DNA of 64,000 nucleotides from HyVt-105 sp049975425 (GTDB taxonomy: Bacteria; Bacteroidota; Bacteroidia; Bacteroidales; VadinHA17). The stretch lies in NCBI GenBank assembly GCA_049975425.1, contig JBNGDI010000003.1, positions 65,737 through 129,736 on the forward strand. The letters run 5' to 3'. Below are positions 42,861 through 52,546 of this stretch, piece after piece (the stretch's first letter is position 1; every line of letters starts with the position of its first letter). Position numbers and translations under genes: made by a program. Below the pieces are notes generated by a model that was given only the letters and a program-made list of their open reading frames with translations, was not told the DNA's origin and did not search any database.

Positions 42861-44231
42861 TTGTATGCCATTGTTGATATAGAAACCACCGGCGGAAGTC
42901 TGACCAGGGACAAGATTACAGAAATTGCCGTTTTTGTGCACGACGGGAAAGAGATCCGGGAGGAATTCACCACCCTGATCAATCCGGAAAGGCCTATTCC
43001 TCCCTTTATTACGGCAATGACAGGGATCAGCAATGAAATGGTAGCCGACGCCCCCAGATTCTATGAGGTGGCCGCAAGGATTGTGGAACTCACCGAAGGG
43101 AAAATATTCGTTGCCCATAACGTGTCATTTGACTATCATTTTATCCGCGAGGAATTCCGTCAACTGGGATATACATTCAAAAGGAAACAACTGTGTACGG
43201 TAAAGCTAAGTCGCAGGCTTGTTCCCGGATTGCGGTCATACAGCCTGGGAAAAATCTGCAGGGAACTGGACATCCATATCCATAAAAGGCACCGGGCAGG
43301 GGGAGACGCTTATGCCACCGTGAAACTTTTCGAAAAACTGCTTTCGCTTGACGGAGCGGATCTCTCGCGTCATTCCCTTATCAGAACACAGGCCCTTGCC
43401 AATCTGCACCCTTCACTGAAACCCGAAACCATTGAAATGATCCCGGAGGCAGCCGGGGTTTACTATTTTCTTGATGAAAACGGCGGTATCATTTACATTG
43501 GGAAAAGCAAAAACCTGTACCGCAGAGTCATCACCCACCTGCAAAACACCTCGGGTAAAAGGGCGGCGGAAATGCGCGACCGCATTGCAGATATTGACTA
43601 CGAGGTGACCGGTAGCGAACTGGTTGCCCTTCTCAGGGAATCACATGAAATCAAGAAACACAAACCGGTATACAACCGGCGTCAGAGAAGGACCACCTAT
43701 TCCCACGGGATATTCCTGAATACCAACAAATACGGGTACAGGGAACTTACCATAGAAAGAAACCGGCAGGAGACACTTCCCCTGGCTACTTTCACATCTG
43801 TTGAAGCAGCGCGCAGCTTCATGGAAAAACGGGCCGATGAATACGAACTGTGCCGGAAACTCTGCGGATTATACCAGGGGAAGGGATCGTGTTTCCAGTA
43901 CCAGGTGGGAATATGCCGCGGGGCATGCGTTCAGGAAGAGCCGCCGGCCTCGTACAACGAAAGAGTCAACCGGCTGGTCGATCATCTGGAGGGATTCCCT
44001 TACCGGAACTTTTTCATCCTCGATGAAGGCCGGCATGAGGAGGAAAAAGCCATAATAAAAATTGAACACGGCACCTACCGGGGCTACGGTTACATCGATA
44101 CCACCAGTCCCGTTAGCCATCCCGGCCAGATGAACGATTCCATCAGGCCGTACCCCGATAACCGCGATGTTCAGCAGATCATCCGGAACTACCTCCTGGC
44201 ACATAAGCACTTGCAGATCATTCCATTCTGA
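42861..44231 (+). CDS. exonuclease (DnaQ-like) fused to GIY-YIG endonuclease
   Basis: 456 residues. An N-terminal DEDDh 3'-5' exonuclease (AIVDIETTGGSL, FVAHNVSFDYHFI, HRAGGDAYAT) is followed by a UvrC-like GIY-YIG domain (GVYYFLDENGGIIYIGKSKNLYRR reading GVYYF...YIGKSKN) and an extended C-terminal region with a Cys cluster (CRKLCGLYQGKGSCF...CRGAC). No ATG is available. The TTG at 42861 would give a protein beginning M-YAIVDIETTGG, the usual start for this motif; a TTG at 42825 is less likely because it coincides with the promoter -7 element. This fusion is known in Bacteroidota and probably takes part in DNA repair. Confidence 0.9.
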   Translation: MYAIVDIETTGGSLTRDKITEIAVFVHDGKEIREEFTTLINPERPIPPFITAMTGISNEMVADAPRFYEVAARIVELTEGKIFVAHNVSFDYHFIREEFRQLGYTFKRKQLCTVKLSRRLVPGLRSYSLGKICRELDIHIHKRHRAGGDAYATVKLFEKLLSLDGADLSRHSLIRTQALANLHPSLKPETIEMIPEAAGVYYFLDENGGIIYIGKSKNLYRRVITHLQNTSGKRAAEMRDRIADIDYEVTGSELVALLRESHEIKKHKPVYNRRQRRTTYSHGIFLNTNKYGYRELTIERNRQETLPLATFTSVEAARSFMEKRADEYELCRKLCGLYQGKGSCFQYQVGICRGACVQEEPPASYNERVNRLVDHLEGFPYRNFFILDEGRHEEEKAIIKIEHGTYRGYGYIDTTSPVSHPGQMNDSIRPYPDNRDVQQIIRNYLLAHKHLQIIPF

Positions 44232-44274
44232 ATTTGCCCGGTTCCTTCCCATCGCTATTGAACCCATTCAGGTG

Positions 44275-44282
44275 TAAATTTG
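44275..44282 (+). promoter_or_regulatory. possible promoter of the sucA-sucB genes
   Basis: TAAATTTG, a match to TAnnTTTG, lies 96 bases before the sucA ATG. No good TTTG partner is found 19-21 bases upstream. Confidence 0.35.
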
Positions 44283-44377
44283 TTATACAACCACATACCC
44301 CTTGCCGGTATTTCGCATGAAAAACCCTTACCTTTACATGACCATACCTGTGGCATATCAATTCATCCTTCTCTGCA

Positions 44378-47203
44378 ATGGATAAATTCAACTACCTCGG
44401 ATCTGCCGATCCGGAAACCATCGAAGCCCTTTACCGTCAATACCTGAACGACCCTTCCTCAGTGGAAGAAAGCTGGAAAAAATTCTTCGAAGGATTTGAA
44501 TTTGCCCGAACTTTCTACAAGGGACCGGCACAAACCCCTGAAGTATTCGACAAGGAGTTCAAGGTGGTAAGGCTGATCGAGGCTTACCGCAGAAGGGGGC
44601 ATCTGTTTACCGAAACCAACCCGGTACGAACGCGCCGGCAGTACAGCCCCACCCTTGACCTGGAGAATTACGGGCTGGGAGAAAAAGATTTGGATACCAT
44701 TTTCCAGGCCGGCTCGAACATTGGCATCGGAGCCGCCCCCCTGCGCGTAATCGTTGATCACATGAAACAAACTTACTGCAGGTCCATCGGGACCGAATAC
44801 CTTTTTATCCGGAACCCCAGGATGGTGGAATGGCTGCAAACCCGGATGGAAAGTAACCGGAATATCCCGCATTTCCACCCGGAAGAAAAAAAACACATAT
44901 ACACCCTGTTGAAACAGGCGGTGGGTTTCGAGCATTTCATCCACCGGAAATTTGTAGGTCAGAAAAGATTCTCCCTGGAAGGAGCCGAATCTCTCATTCC
45001 CGCAATGGATGCGGTGATTGAAAGAGGATCGCATCTGGGAGCCGAAGAATTTGTCGTGGGTATGGCCCACCGCGGCCGGTTGAATGTACTGGCCAACATT
45101 CTGAGGAAACCTGTGGAAGATATCTTTACCGAATTTATGGGAACGGCATACAGGGAAGACATTGCCCTGGGTGATGTAAAATATCATCTGGGCTACAGCA
45201 ACACCTGCACCACCGGCACCGGAAAATCAGTCAAACTCAACCTGGTACCCAACCCTTCCCACCTGGAAGCCGTAGACCCGGTGGTGCAGGGCATTGCCAG
45301 AGCCAGGACTGAAAAGGAATACGGCGGAGATTTCAACCGGCTGGTGCCTATTCTTATCCACGGCGATGCCGCCATCGCATCCCAGGGAGTGGTGTATGAG
45401 GTGATCCAGATGTCGCAGCTCGCCGGCTACAAAACCGGTGGAACCATTCACCTGGTGATCAACAATCAGGTGGGTTTTACCACCAACTACCTGGATGCCC
45501 GTTCCAGCACATACTGTACCGATATAGGGAAAGTGATCAAATCACCCATTTTCCACGTGAACGGGGATGATGTGGAAGCGCTGGTACATACCATCAGGCT
45601 GGCCATGAATTTCCGCCAGGAATTTCATACCGATGTGTTCATTGACATTCTTTGTTACCGGAAATACGGACATAACGAAGGGGATGAGCCAAGGTTCACT
45701 CAGCCTCTCCTCTACCGGGCTATAGAAAAGCATCCCAATCCCCGGGATATTTACAGTAAAAAGCTCACGGAAGAAGGAATCTATACAGACGAAGACATCG
45801 CAAAGGAGGAAAAAACCTACACCGAATGGCTGGACAGAAAATACGAGGAAGCCAGGCAGGATACCACCGTCCACATCCAGCCGTTCCTGGGAGAGATATG
45901 GAAAGGTTTCGAACACCCCGGCAATAGCAATCTTTTGTATTCTTCCTCCACCGGTGTAGAAAAGAAGAAACTGCAGGAAATTGCAGACAGGATCAACCGG
46001 CTCCCCGAAGAGGGTAAATTTCTCAGAAAACTGGAAAAACTGGTGACCGAAAGGAAGAAAATGATTGCCGAAAACCGTCTTGACTGGGCCATGGGCGAAC
46101 TGCTGGCATACGGCACACTGCTTGAGGAAGGACATCCTGTCAGGATCAGCGGTCAGGATTCGGTACGGGGAACCTTCGCCCATCGCCACGCCGCATTCCA
46201 CATTACCGATACCACCGAGGTGTACTACCCCCTGAAAAATATTTCCGGACGGCAGGCCCGATTTGATATCTTCAACTCTCCCCTGTCGGAATACGGGGTA
46301 ATGGGATTCGAATACGGATACGCCCTGGCCATGCCCGAAGGCCTGACGGTATGGGAAGCACAGTACGGGGATTTTTTCAATGCAGCCCAGGTAATCGTCG
46401 ACCAGTACATCAGCTCCGCCGAGGAAAAATGGGGGCTGATGAACGGGCTGGTGCTGTACCTTCCCCACGGGTACGAAGGTCAGGGACCCGAACATTCCAG
46501 CGCCCGCATCGAACGCTTCCTGAGTCTGTCGGCCCGCAATAACATGCAAATTGTGAACTGCACCACACCAGCCAATTTTTTTCATGCCCTGAGAAACCAT
46601 ATCAAAAGAAATATCCGGATCCCGTTGGTTATTTTCACCCCGAAAAGCCTGCTGCGGCATCCCCGATGCACCTCGCCCCTGGACGAATTCACAGGGGGCC
46701 GTTTCCGGGAACTGATCGACGATCCCGATACCGATCCGGAAAATGTGACCCGCGTGGTTTTTTGTTCGGGGAAAATCTATTACGACCTGCTGGCCCGGAA
46801 AGAGAAGCTGCATGCCAGAGACATAGCCCTGGTCAGACTGGAGCAGTTATATCCTCTTCCTTTCGAACAGATAGAAAAGTTGCTGGACCGATATCCGAAT
46901 GCCATGCTGCACCTGTGGGTACAGGAAGAGCCCGAGAACATGGGTGCCTGGAGGTACCTGCGCGGACTGTTCCCCCGGGTAAGCCTGGTGCCCGTGGCAC
47001 GGATAGCCAGCGGAAGTCCTGCTACCGGCCTCAGCGGCCTTCATCAGATAGGACAGGATGAAATTATCGGAAAAGTATTCAGGAAATGTACCTGCGAATT
47101 AAAGAACGATTATTGCGCCTTACAGTGCGTGGAGGGAAAATCGAGGAAAGAGATCCTGAAGGTACACCAGTATTTTGACAGCGAATCGCGCTTCTCCATC
47201 TGA
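44378..47203 (+). CDS. sucA: 2-oxoglutarate dehydrogenase E1 component
   Basis: 941-residue thiamine-diphosphate enzyme of the citric acid cycle; decarboxylates 2-oxoglutarate and transfers succinyl to the E2 lipoyl group. N-terminal MDKFNYLGSADPETIEALYR is the family E2-binding start; RFSLEGAESLIPAMDAVI, HRGRLNVLANIL, GDAAIASQGVVYEVIQM and INNQVGFTT form the cofactor and active-site regions, with the C-terminal transketolase domain (EGQGPEHSSARIERFL). Full length for the family. E2 follows after 16 bases; no lipoamide dehydrogenase gene is nearby. Confidence 0.97.
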   Translation: MDKFNYLGSADPETIEALYRQYLNDPSSVEESWKKFFEGFEFARTFYKGPAQTPEVFDKEFKVVRLIEAYRRRGHLFTETNPVRTRRQYSPTLDLENYGLGEKDLDTIFQAGSNIGIGAAPLRVIVDHMKQTYCRSIGTEYLFIRNPRMVEWLQTRMESNRNIPHFHPEEKKHIYTLLKQAVGFEHFIHRKFVGQKRFSLEGAESLIPAMDAVIERGSHLGAEEFVVGMAHRGRLNVLANILRKPVEDIFTEFMGTAYREDIALGDVKYHLGYSNTCTTGTGKSVKLNLVPNPSHLEAVDPVVQGIARARTEKEYGGDFNRLVPILIHGDAAIASQGVVYEVIQMSQLAGYKTGGTIHLVINNQVGFTTNYLDARSSTYCTDIGKVIKSPIFHVNGDDVEALVHTIRLAMNFRQEFHTDVFIDILCYRKYGHNEGDEPRFTQPLLYRAIEKHPNPRDIYSKKLTEEGIYTDEDIAKEEKTYTEWLDRKYEEARQDTTVHIQPFLGEIWKGFEHPGNSNLLYSSSTGVEKKKLQEIADRINRLPEEGKFLRKLEKLVTERKKMIAENRLDWAMGELLAYGTLLEEGHPVRISGQDSVRGTFAHRHAAFHITDTTEVYYPLKNISGRQARFDIFNSPLSEYGVMGFEYGYALAMPEGLTVWEAQYGDFFNAAQVIVDQYISSAEEKWGLMNGLVLYLPHGYEGQGPEHSSARIERFLSLSARNNMQIVNCTTPANFFHALRNHIKRNIRIPLVIFTPKSLLRHPRCTSPLDEFTGGRFRELIDDPDTDPENVTRVVFCSGKIYYDLLARKEKLHARDIALVRLEQLYPLPFEQIEKLLDRYPNAMLHLWVQEEPENMGAWRYLRGLFPRVSLVPVARIASGSPATGLSGLHQIGQDEIIGKVFRKCTCELKNDYCALQCVEGKSRKEILKVHQYFDSESRFSI

Positions 47204-47219
47204 AAAAATATGAAAAAAC

Positions 47220-48488
47220 ATGATTATTGAAATTAAAGTACCCAGCCCCGGCGAATCGGTCAGGGAAGTGGAACTGGCCAGATGGCTGGTAAGCGATGGC
47301 GAGCATGTGGAAAAAGACCAGGAACTGGCTGAGATCGAATCGGAAAAAGCCACCTTGCCCCTGATTGCTCCCGAATCGGGGCAGGTCAGACTCCTGGCCC
47401 AGGAACACCAGACACTGGAGGCAGGAAGCGTTGCCTGTACCATTGACACTTCGGTAAAGGGGAAAGCTGCAGAGAGAGGTGAAAAGAAAAAAACGGGGAT
47501 AGAACCGCCCGGAAACCCTCCCGAAAAGAAAGAAAAGGAAAAGTCTGCTGCTGCCGTTCCTTCCGGTATGCAAAAAGAACCCCCTGCTGATCCCACAGAG
47601 CACAGGCAGGTAAAAATCAGCCCCTTGGCCCGTAAAATGATGCAGGAATCGGATCTGTCAACAGATGACGTCATCAGAGGGCTCCGGCGGATCGGAAGCC
47701 GGGAGGTTGAACAGGTTCTTTCGAACAGACCGGATTCTTCCACATCCCGTATAATTGCAAGGGAAGTGGAGAGAAAAAAAATGTCGCCTTTGCGCAGGAA
47801 GTTAAGCGAGCGACTGGTAGCCGTGAAAAACGAAACGGCCATGCTTACCACATTTAACGAGGTGGATATGTCGGAAGTGATCAGGCTGAGAAACACCTAC
47901 CGGGAGGAATTCCTGGAAAAGCATGGGGTAAAACCGGGCTTTATGTCGTTTTTCGCCAGAGTCGCAGCAGAAGCCCTGAAAATCTTTCCGGCCGTCAATT
48001 CTATGATCGACGGCGACGAAATCGTCATACACCATTACAGTGATATCGGCATTGCCGTTCAAACGGAAAAAGGACTGATGGTGCCTGTCATAAGGGACGC
48101 CGGAACAATGAGCCTGGCTGAGCTGGAAAAAGCCATCCAGGAGCTGGCTGCGAAAGCCCGGAATAACCGCATAACGCTCGATGAGATGAGCGGAGGCACA
48201 TTCACCATTACCAACGGCGGAGTATTCGGCTCTATGCTGTCAACCCCCCTGATCAATCCGCCGCAGGCAGCCATTCTGGGTATGCACAATATTGTGGAAC
48301 GCCCCGTAGCCATACAGCAACGTGTTGAGATCAGGCCCGTAATGTACCTGGCCCTGTCATATGACCACAGGCTCATCGACGGAAAAGAATCAGTATCGTT
48401 CCTGGTAAAAATCAAAGAATTTATAGAGAATCCGCATCAGTTGCTTTTCGGTGAAAAAGGAGCCGACCGGGCGCTTCTCGACCTGTGA
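47220..48488 (+). CDS. sucB: dihydrolipoyllysine succinyltransferase (E2)
   Basis: 422 residues. Lipoyl domain with lipoyl Lys43 in EIESEKATLPLI, a flexible Lys/Glu/Pro-rich linker, a peripheral subunit-binding domain (VKISPLARKMMQESDLSTDD) and the catalytic trimer domain ending in LSYDHRLIDGKESVSF with the catalytic His and Asp. The upstream sucA makes the succinyltransferase identity secure. Confidence 0.95.
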   Translation: MIIEIKVPSPGESVREVELARWLVSDGEHVEKDQELAEIESEKATLPLIAPESGQVRLLAQEHQTLEAGSVACTIDTSVKGKAAERGEKKKTGIEPPGNPPEKKEKEKSAAAVPSGMQKEPPADPTEHRQVKISPLARKMMQESDLSTDDVIRGLRRIGSREVEQVLSNRPDSSTSRIIAREVERKKMSPLRRKLSERLVAVKNETAMLTTFNEVDMSEVIRLRNTYREEFLEKHGVKPGFMSFFARVAAEALKIFPAVNSMIDGDEIVIHHYSDIGIAVQTEKGLMVPVIRDAGTMSLAELEKAIQELAAKARNNRITLDEMSGGTFTITNGGVFGSMLSTPLINPPQAAILGMHNIVERPVAIQQRVEIRPVMYLALSYDHRLIDGKESVSFLVKIKEFIENPHQLLFGEKGADRALLDL

Positions 48489-48545
48489 ACAACCATACAG
48501 GGAACAAAAACCACTTCGCTTCCCTGCAAAATCACAGCAGATGCT

Positions 48546-48553
48546 TATATTTA
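48546..48553 (+). promoter_or_regulatory. possible promoter of the gamma-glutamyltransferase gene
   Basis: TATATTTA, one mismatch from TAnnTTTG, 21 bases before the chosen ATG. Weak upstream element; could be internal to a longer transcript. Confidence 0.3.
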
Positions 48554-48573
48554 CACAAAAAATGATTTCCATA

Positions 48574-50274
48574 ATGAAAAAAAGCAGTGTTTACTTATTC
48601 CTCCTTATCCTGATCATGGGAAAAACATCGCATGTCAACGCACAGGACCGGATCACCGGTAAATCTTTTGCTACCCGGTCTGAAGTGATTGCCCGGCAGG
48701 GAATGGCTGCCACCAGTCATCCCCTGGCCACACAGATAGCCCTCGATATTCTCAAAAAAGGAGGGAATGCCGTGGATGCTGCCATAGCGGCCAATGCGGC
48801 CCTGGGCCTGATGGAACCTACCGGTAACGGGATAGGAGGCGACCTGTTCGCCATTGTGTGGGATGCCGAAACAAAACAGTTATACGGTTTGAATGCCAGC
48901 GGCCGTTCCCCCCGATCCCTTACACTGGAATACTTCAAAGAACAGGGATACGAATACATCCCTTCACACGGTCCACTGCCGGTATCCGTTCCGGGCTGCG
49001 TGGACGGCTGGTTCGAGCTGCACAACAGGTTCGGGACCCTGCCCATGACCGATATCCTGCAGCCAACCATAGATTATGCGCGCAACGGTTTCCCCGTTAC
49101 CGAACTGATTGCCTACTACTGGCAGTCGGCCCGTTCACTGGCAGCCCGGTATCCCAACGTAGCCGAGACCTATATGCCCGAAGGACATCCACCGGCCAAA
49201 GGCGAGATATTCAAAAACCCCTTCCTTGCCAGTACTCTGGAGAAAATTGCCCGGGGAGGCCGTGATGTCTTTTATCGCGGGGAAATTGCCCGGGTGATCG
49301 ACCGCTTTATGAAAGATCAGGGAGGATTCCTGTCGTATGAAGACCTGGCCGCACACCGCTCGGAATGGGTAGAGCCGGTTTCCACCAATTACCGGGGTTA
49401 TGATGTATGGGAACTTCCTCCCAACGGCCAGGGCATCGCCGCCCTGCAAATGCTCAACATCATGGAGGCATACGATATTGCCGGCATGGGATTCGGCAGT
49501 GCCGAATACATTCACCTGTTCGTGGAAGCCAAGAAACTGGCCTTTGAGGACAGGGCAAAGTTTTACGCCGATCCCGATTTCAATGAAATTCCCGTTGAAT
49601 ACCTTATTTCCAAAGAATATGCTGCGGAAAGAAGGGATCTGATCCGTCCCGACCGGGCTGCCCGCCGGTACGATGCCGGCAGGCTGAACCAGGGGGAGAC
49701 CATTTATCTTACCGTGGCCGATGAAAAAGGGAATATGGTATCCCTGATCCAGAGTAATTACCGCGGCCTGGGATCGGGCATGGTGCCTCCGGAACTGGGG
49801 TTCATGCTGCAGGACCGGGGTGAACTGTTCACTCTGCAGGAAGGACATTTCAACACTTACGCTCCGAACAAACGTCCCTTCCATACCATCATTCCCGCAT
49901 TCATTACCAAAGACGGAAAGCCCTGGGTTAGCTTCGGGGTAATGGGAGGGTCGATGCAGCCACAGGGGCATGTGCAGATCGTGGTGAACCTCATAGATTT
50001 CGGCATGAACCTTCAGGAAGCCGGCGATGCTCCCAGGATCCGGCATGGCGGCTCATCGCAACCAACCGGAGAGATCATGAACGACGGAGGGACGGTATAC
50101 CTGGAATCAGGCTTCGATTACGATGTGATCAGGGCCCTTATGCGCAAAGGGCATAAGATTCAGTTCGATAACGGAGGGTTCGGCGGGTACCAGGCCATTA
50201 TGCGTGACGAAAAGAACGGAGTGTACTACGGAGCCTCAGAATCAAGAAAAGACGGACAGGCAGCAGGATACTGA
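48574..50274 (+). CDS. ggt: gamma-glutamyltransferase, secreted
   Basis: 566 residues from the ATG at 48574, beginning MKKSSVYLFLLILIMGKTSHVNAQD with a signal peptide; the open frame upstream overlaps sucB and is untranslated. A heterodimer-forming, self-cleaving enzyme (Ntn hydrolase). The nucleophile threonine at the small subunit start corresponds to the Thr in GETIYLTVADEKGN; GNMVSLIQSNYRGLGSGM and the N-terminal LKKGGNAVDAAIAANAALG are typical. Transfers or hydrolyses gamma-glutamyl groups of glutathione and related peptides in the periplasm. ATG of the following gene overlaps its stop codon by one base. Confidence 0.92.
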   Translation: MKKSSVYLFLLILIMGKTSHVNAQDRITGKSFATRSEVIARQGMAATSHPLATQIALDILKKGGNAVDAAIAANAALGLMEPTGNGIGGDLFAIVWDAETKQLYGLNASGRSPRSLTLEYFKEQGYEYIPSHGPLPVSVPGCVDGWFELHNRFGTLPMTDILQPTIDYARNGFPVTELIAYYWQSARSLAARYPNVAETYMPEGHPPAKGEIFKNPFLASTLEKIARGGRDVFYRGEIARVIDRFMKDQGGFLSYEDLAAHRSEWVEPVSTNYRGYDVWELPPNGQGIAALQMLNIMEAYDIAGMGFGSAEYIHLFVEAKKLAFEDRAKFYADPDFNEIPVEYLISKEYAAERRDLIRPDRAARRYDAGRLNQGETIYLTVADEKGNMVSLIQSNYRGLGSGMVPPELGFMLQDRGELFTLQEGHFNTYAPNKRPFHTIIPAFITKDGKPWVSFGVMGGSMQPQGHVQIVVNLIDFGMNLQEAGDAPRIRHGGSSQPTGEIMNDGGTVYLESGFDYDVIRALMRKGHKIQFDNGGFGGYQAIMRDEKNGVYYGASESRKDGQAAGY

Positions 50275-50825
50275 TGATGGATTTTCTGAAACTTGTAACA
50301 AAAAGGCAGAGCGACCGGAAATACCTCGACCGGCCGGTTGATAAGGATATCATCAACCGGTGTATTGAAGCAGCCCGCCTGGCCCCTTCGGCCTGCAACG
50401 CCCAGCCCTGGAAGTTCATTGTAGTGGATAATCCCGAACTGAAAAACCGGCTGGCCGATGCCACCACCAGCCGGGTTCTTCCCATGAACCATTTTACCAA
50501 ACAGGCACCTGTACATGTTGTAATAGTACGTGAGCCTGCCAATATAACATCCCGGCTGGGAACAGCCATCAAAGACCGGGAATTCCCGTTGATCGATATC
50601 GGGATTGCCGCCGCACATTTTTGCCTGCAGGCCACATCGGAAGGACTGGGAACCTGCATACTGGGCTGGTTCAACGAGAAAAAAGTACGGGAATTACTGA
50701 AGATACCACAGGGTAAACGACCGGAGCTGATCATCACCCTGGGATATCCGTCGGGACCTGCCCGTGAGAAAAGACGGAAGCCTCATGAGAAAATTGTTTC
50801 CTTCAATCAATACACGGAATCATAA
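50274..50825 (+). CDS. nitroreductase family flavoprotein
   Basis: 183 residues of the FMN-binding nitroreductase fold: VTKRQSDRKYLDRPVDK, AARLAPSACNAQPWKFIVV, GIAAAHFCLQATSEGLG and IITLGYPSG hold the flavin. Reduces nitroaromatics, quinones or other acceptors with NAD(P)H. Starts in the ggt stop codon (tgATG at 50274) and overlaps the DUF2062 gene by 41 bases. Confidence 0.9.
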   Translation: MMDFLKLVTKRQSDRKYLDRPVDKDIINRCIEAARLAPSACNAQPWKFIVVDNPELKNRLADATTSRVLPMNHFTKQAPVHVVIVREPANITSRLGTAIKDREFPLIDIGIAAAHFCLQATSEGLGTCILGWFNEKKVRELLKIPQGKRPELIITLGYPSGPAREKRRKPHEKIVSFNQYTES

Positions 50826-51330
50826 ACCCGCCTTCAAACCGTCCGGTACCTGGTCATGGAAGAAGCTCAAGGAATCCCTGAAAAAGTTTCTGCACCAGGG
50901 TATTACCCCGGAACAACTGGCGCTGACCGTTGTTATGGGAACCGCCCTGGGGATAATCCCTGTACTGGGTGTGACCACCGCGCTCTGCGCAGTTGCAGCA
51001 TTGTATTTCAGACTGAACATGATTGCGATTCAGCTGATAAACTGGTTTGTATATCCACTGCAGCTCATTCTGTACATACCCTTTATCAAGCTGGGAGAGC
51101 TGATCTTTTACGGTGAAACCGTATTTCCTTTCTCTCCCGCCGATATAATCGACATGATCAGGGGTAGCTGGTGGAAAACCATGACACAGTTCTGGCTATC
51201 GAACCTGATGGGGGTATTTGCCTGGCTTCTTGTTTTTATCCCGGTTTCCATCCTGTTATATTACCTCTCGCTCGGAGTATTTATGCGGTTTGCCGCCAGG
51301 AACGGAAAAATCACACATGAGGAAAACTAA
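50785..51330 (+). CDS. DUF2062 integral membrane protein
   Basis: 181 residues from the ATG at 50785; the frame reaches back further into the nitroreductase gene. After a basic N-terminus come hydrophobic segments (LALTVVMGTALGIIPVLG, TALCAVAALYF, INWFVYPLQLILYIPF, GVFAWLLVFIPVSILLYYL). GIxPEQLALTxxxGxxxGxxPxxG is the DUF2062 signature. Function unknown. The end converges on the glycosyltransferase gene with a 20-base overlap. Confidence 0.85.
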   Translation: MRKLFPSINTRNHKPAFKPSGTWSWKKLKESLKKFLHQGITPEQLALTVVMGTALGIIPVLGVTTALCAVAALYFRLNMIAIQLINWFVYPLQLILYIPFIKLGELIFYGETVFPFSPADIIDMIRGSWWKTMTQFWLSNLMGVFAWLLVFIPVSILLYYLSLGVFMRFAARNGKITHEEN

Positions 51331-52489
51331 GCCCCGCCTCACGAAAAACACGGATCAGCTCATTTCTTTCCTTTTCCCAGCACAATACCCTGGCTGCCTT
51401 CAACAGAGACTTCTTCCATTGTTCTCTTTTTTCCCGGTTATGCAGCATTGAACGGATCTGATCCGCCATCCGCCCAGGATCATACGACCGGAGCAGCTCA
51501 CCGATCCCGTATGTTTCCACGATATTCCTGACCTCGGGCAGAGGAGAAGCCAGTACGGGGATTCCTGCCTGAATATAATCGAACAGTTTGTTGGGAAGAC
51601 TGTACCGCTGGTTCAGCCCGGTATCCTTATCCAGGCTGAGGCCCAGGTCGGCAACGGATGTATACTGCATCATTCTTACGTAAGGCATTTTGCCGGTAAA
51701 CAGAACACGTCCTCCAATGCCCCTTTCCGCACACATTTGCTTCAAAAGGGGCAATACCTCGCCACCACCGATGATCAGCAGGTAAACATCCGGCAGGTAC
51801 GCCATGGAACGCACCAGCTCTTCTGCACCCCTGTCGCGGTTGATCCCCGTTCCCTGCATCACCAGTATCGGGGCATCCACTGGCAGGCCCAACCCCGTAC
51901 GGTTTTGTTTTTTTTCCGGCTTCCACAATGGAGGCATATTCCTTATCACGTGAAATGCCACCCCATATTCCTGCCGGTAAAGTTCCGCAATAGATCTGTT
52001 CACGGTTATTCTTACCGGAATGTATGGAACAGTCAGTTTTTCAATCTGTTTCCAGAAATTCCTGACCCCCGGACGATGACTCAGGGCGGGAACTCCGGTA
52101 AAATATTCATGGCTGTCATACACCAGCGGCCATTTTCTGATACGGGATACCAGAAAATTCGGAAGAAGGGTATCCAGGTCATTGGCTACCAGAAACGCTT
52201 TTTTCCTGGAAAGAAGGAAAAAGAAAAGGCGAATAGTAAAGCAGGCATAGAACACAAACCCTCTCCGGAACAGCATGCGGAACCGGGTAACCCGGAAAGG
52301 CAGATCGTTTATCGGCAGGCTGTCGGACAAAAGCCTGCCGATGATATGAACCGGCCGGCCCGAAAGACATAAAGTACGGGCCGTACGAAGCACCCGCTGA
52401 TCGGTGGCCACATCACTGGTGACCGATATGAAGATCACACCCTGCAAACAGTACAGATTCTTTCGTTTTCCGTAAAGGTAAGAAAACAT
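51311..52489 (-). CDS. GT4-type glycosyltransferase
   Basis: 392 residues from the ATG at 52489; the longer open frame runs through the divergent murB gene. N-terminal Rossmann half IFISVTSDVATDQRVLRTA, VAND...VYDSHEYFTGVP, VTVNRS-type hinge segment ITVNRSIAELY, and the C-terminal nucleotide-sugar half with VMQGTGINRDRGAEEL, LLIIGGGEVLPLLKQM, PNKLFDYIQAGIPVLASPLPE, the E-x7-E-type donor motif. Probably makes a surface polysaccharide or glycolipid; acceptor unknown. Overlaps the DUF2062 gene end. Confidence 0.88.
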   Translation of the reverse strand: MFSYLYGKRKNLYCLQGVIFISVTSDVATDQRVLRTARTLCLSGRPVHIIGRLLSDSLPINDLPFRVTRFRMLFRRGFVFYACFTIRLFFFLLSRKKAFLVANDLDTLLPNFLVSRIRKWPLVYDSHEYFTGVPALSHRPGVRNFWKQIEKLTVPYIPVRITVNRSIAELYRQEYGVAFHVIRNMPPLWKPEKKQNRTGLGLPVDAPILVMQGTGINRDRGAEELVRSMAYLPDVYLLIIGGGEVLPLLKQMCAERGIGGRVLFTGKMPYVRMMQYTSVADLGLSLDKDTGLNQRYSLPNKLFDYIQAGIPVLASPLPEVRNIVETYGIGELLRSYDPGRMADQIRSMLHNREKREQWKKSLLKAARVLCWEKERNELIRVFREAGLSFPHV

Positions 52490-52497
52490 GCGACACC

Positions 52498-52529
52498 TCT
52501 GAAGAAGCACACAGAATTCCTTATCTTTG
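52498..52529 (+). promoter_or_regulatory. Bacteroidota-type promoter for murB
   Basis: TCTG at 52498-52501, 20 bases, then TATCTTTG at 52522-52529, a full match to TAnnTTTG. Predicted start of transcription near 52535; the ATG is at 52547. Confidence 0.65.
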
Positions 52530-52546
52530 GCCTGCCGTGTAATCCT

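Noticed and set aside
45542..46813. 423-codon open frame on the minus strand within the sucA gene
   Set aside because: It lies fully antisense to a clear 2-oxoglutarate dehydrogenase E1 gene, and its translation has no domain-like features. Such long antisense frames recur opposite coding genes here.
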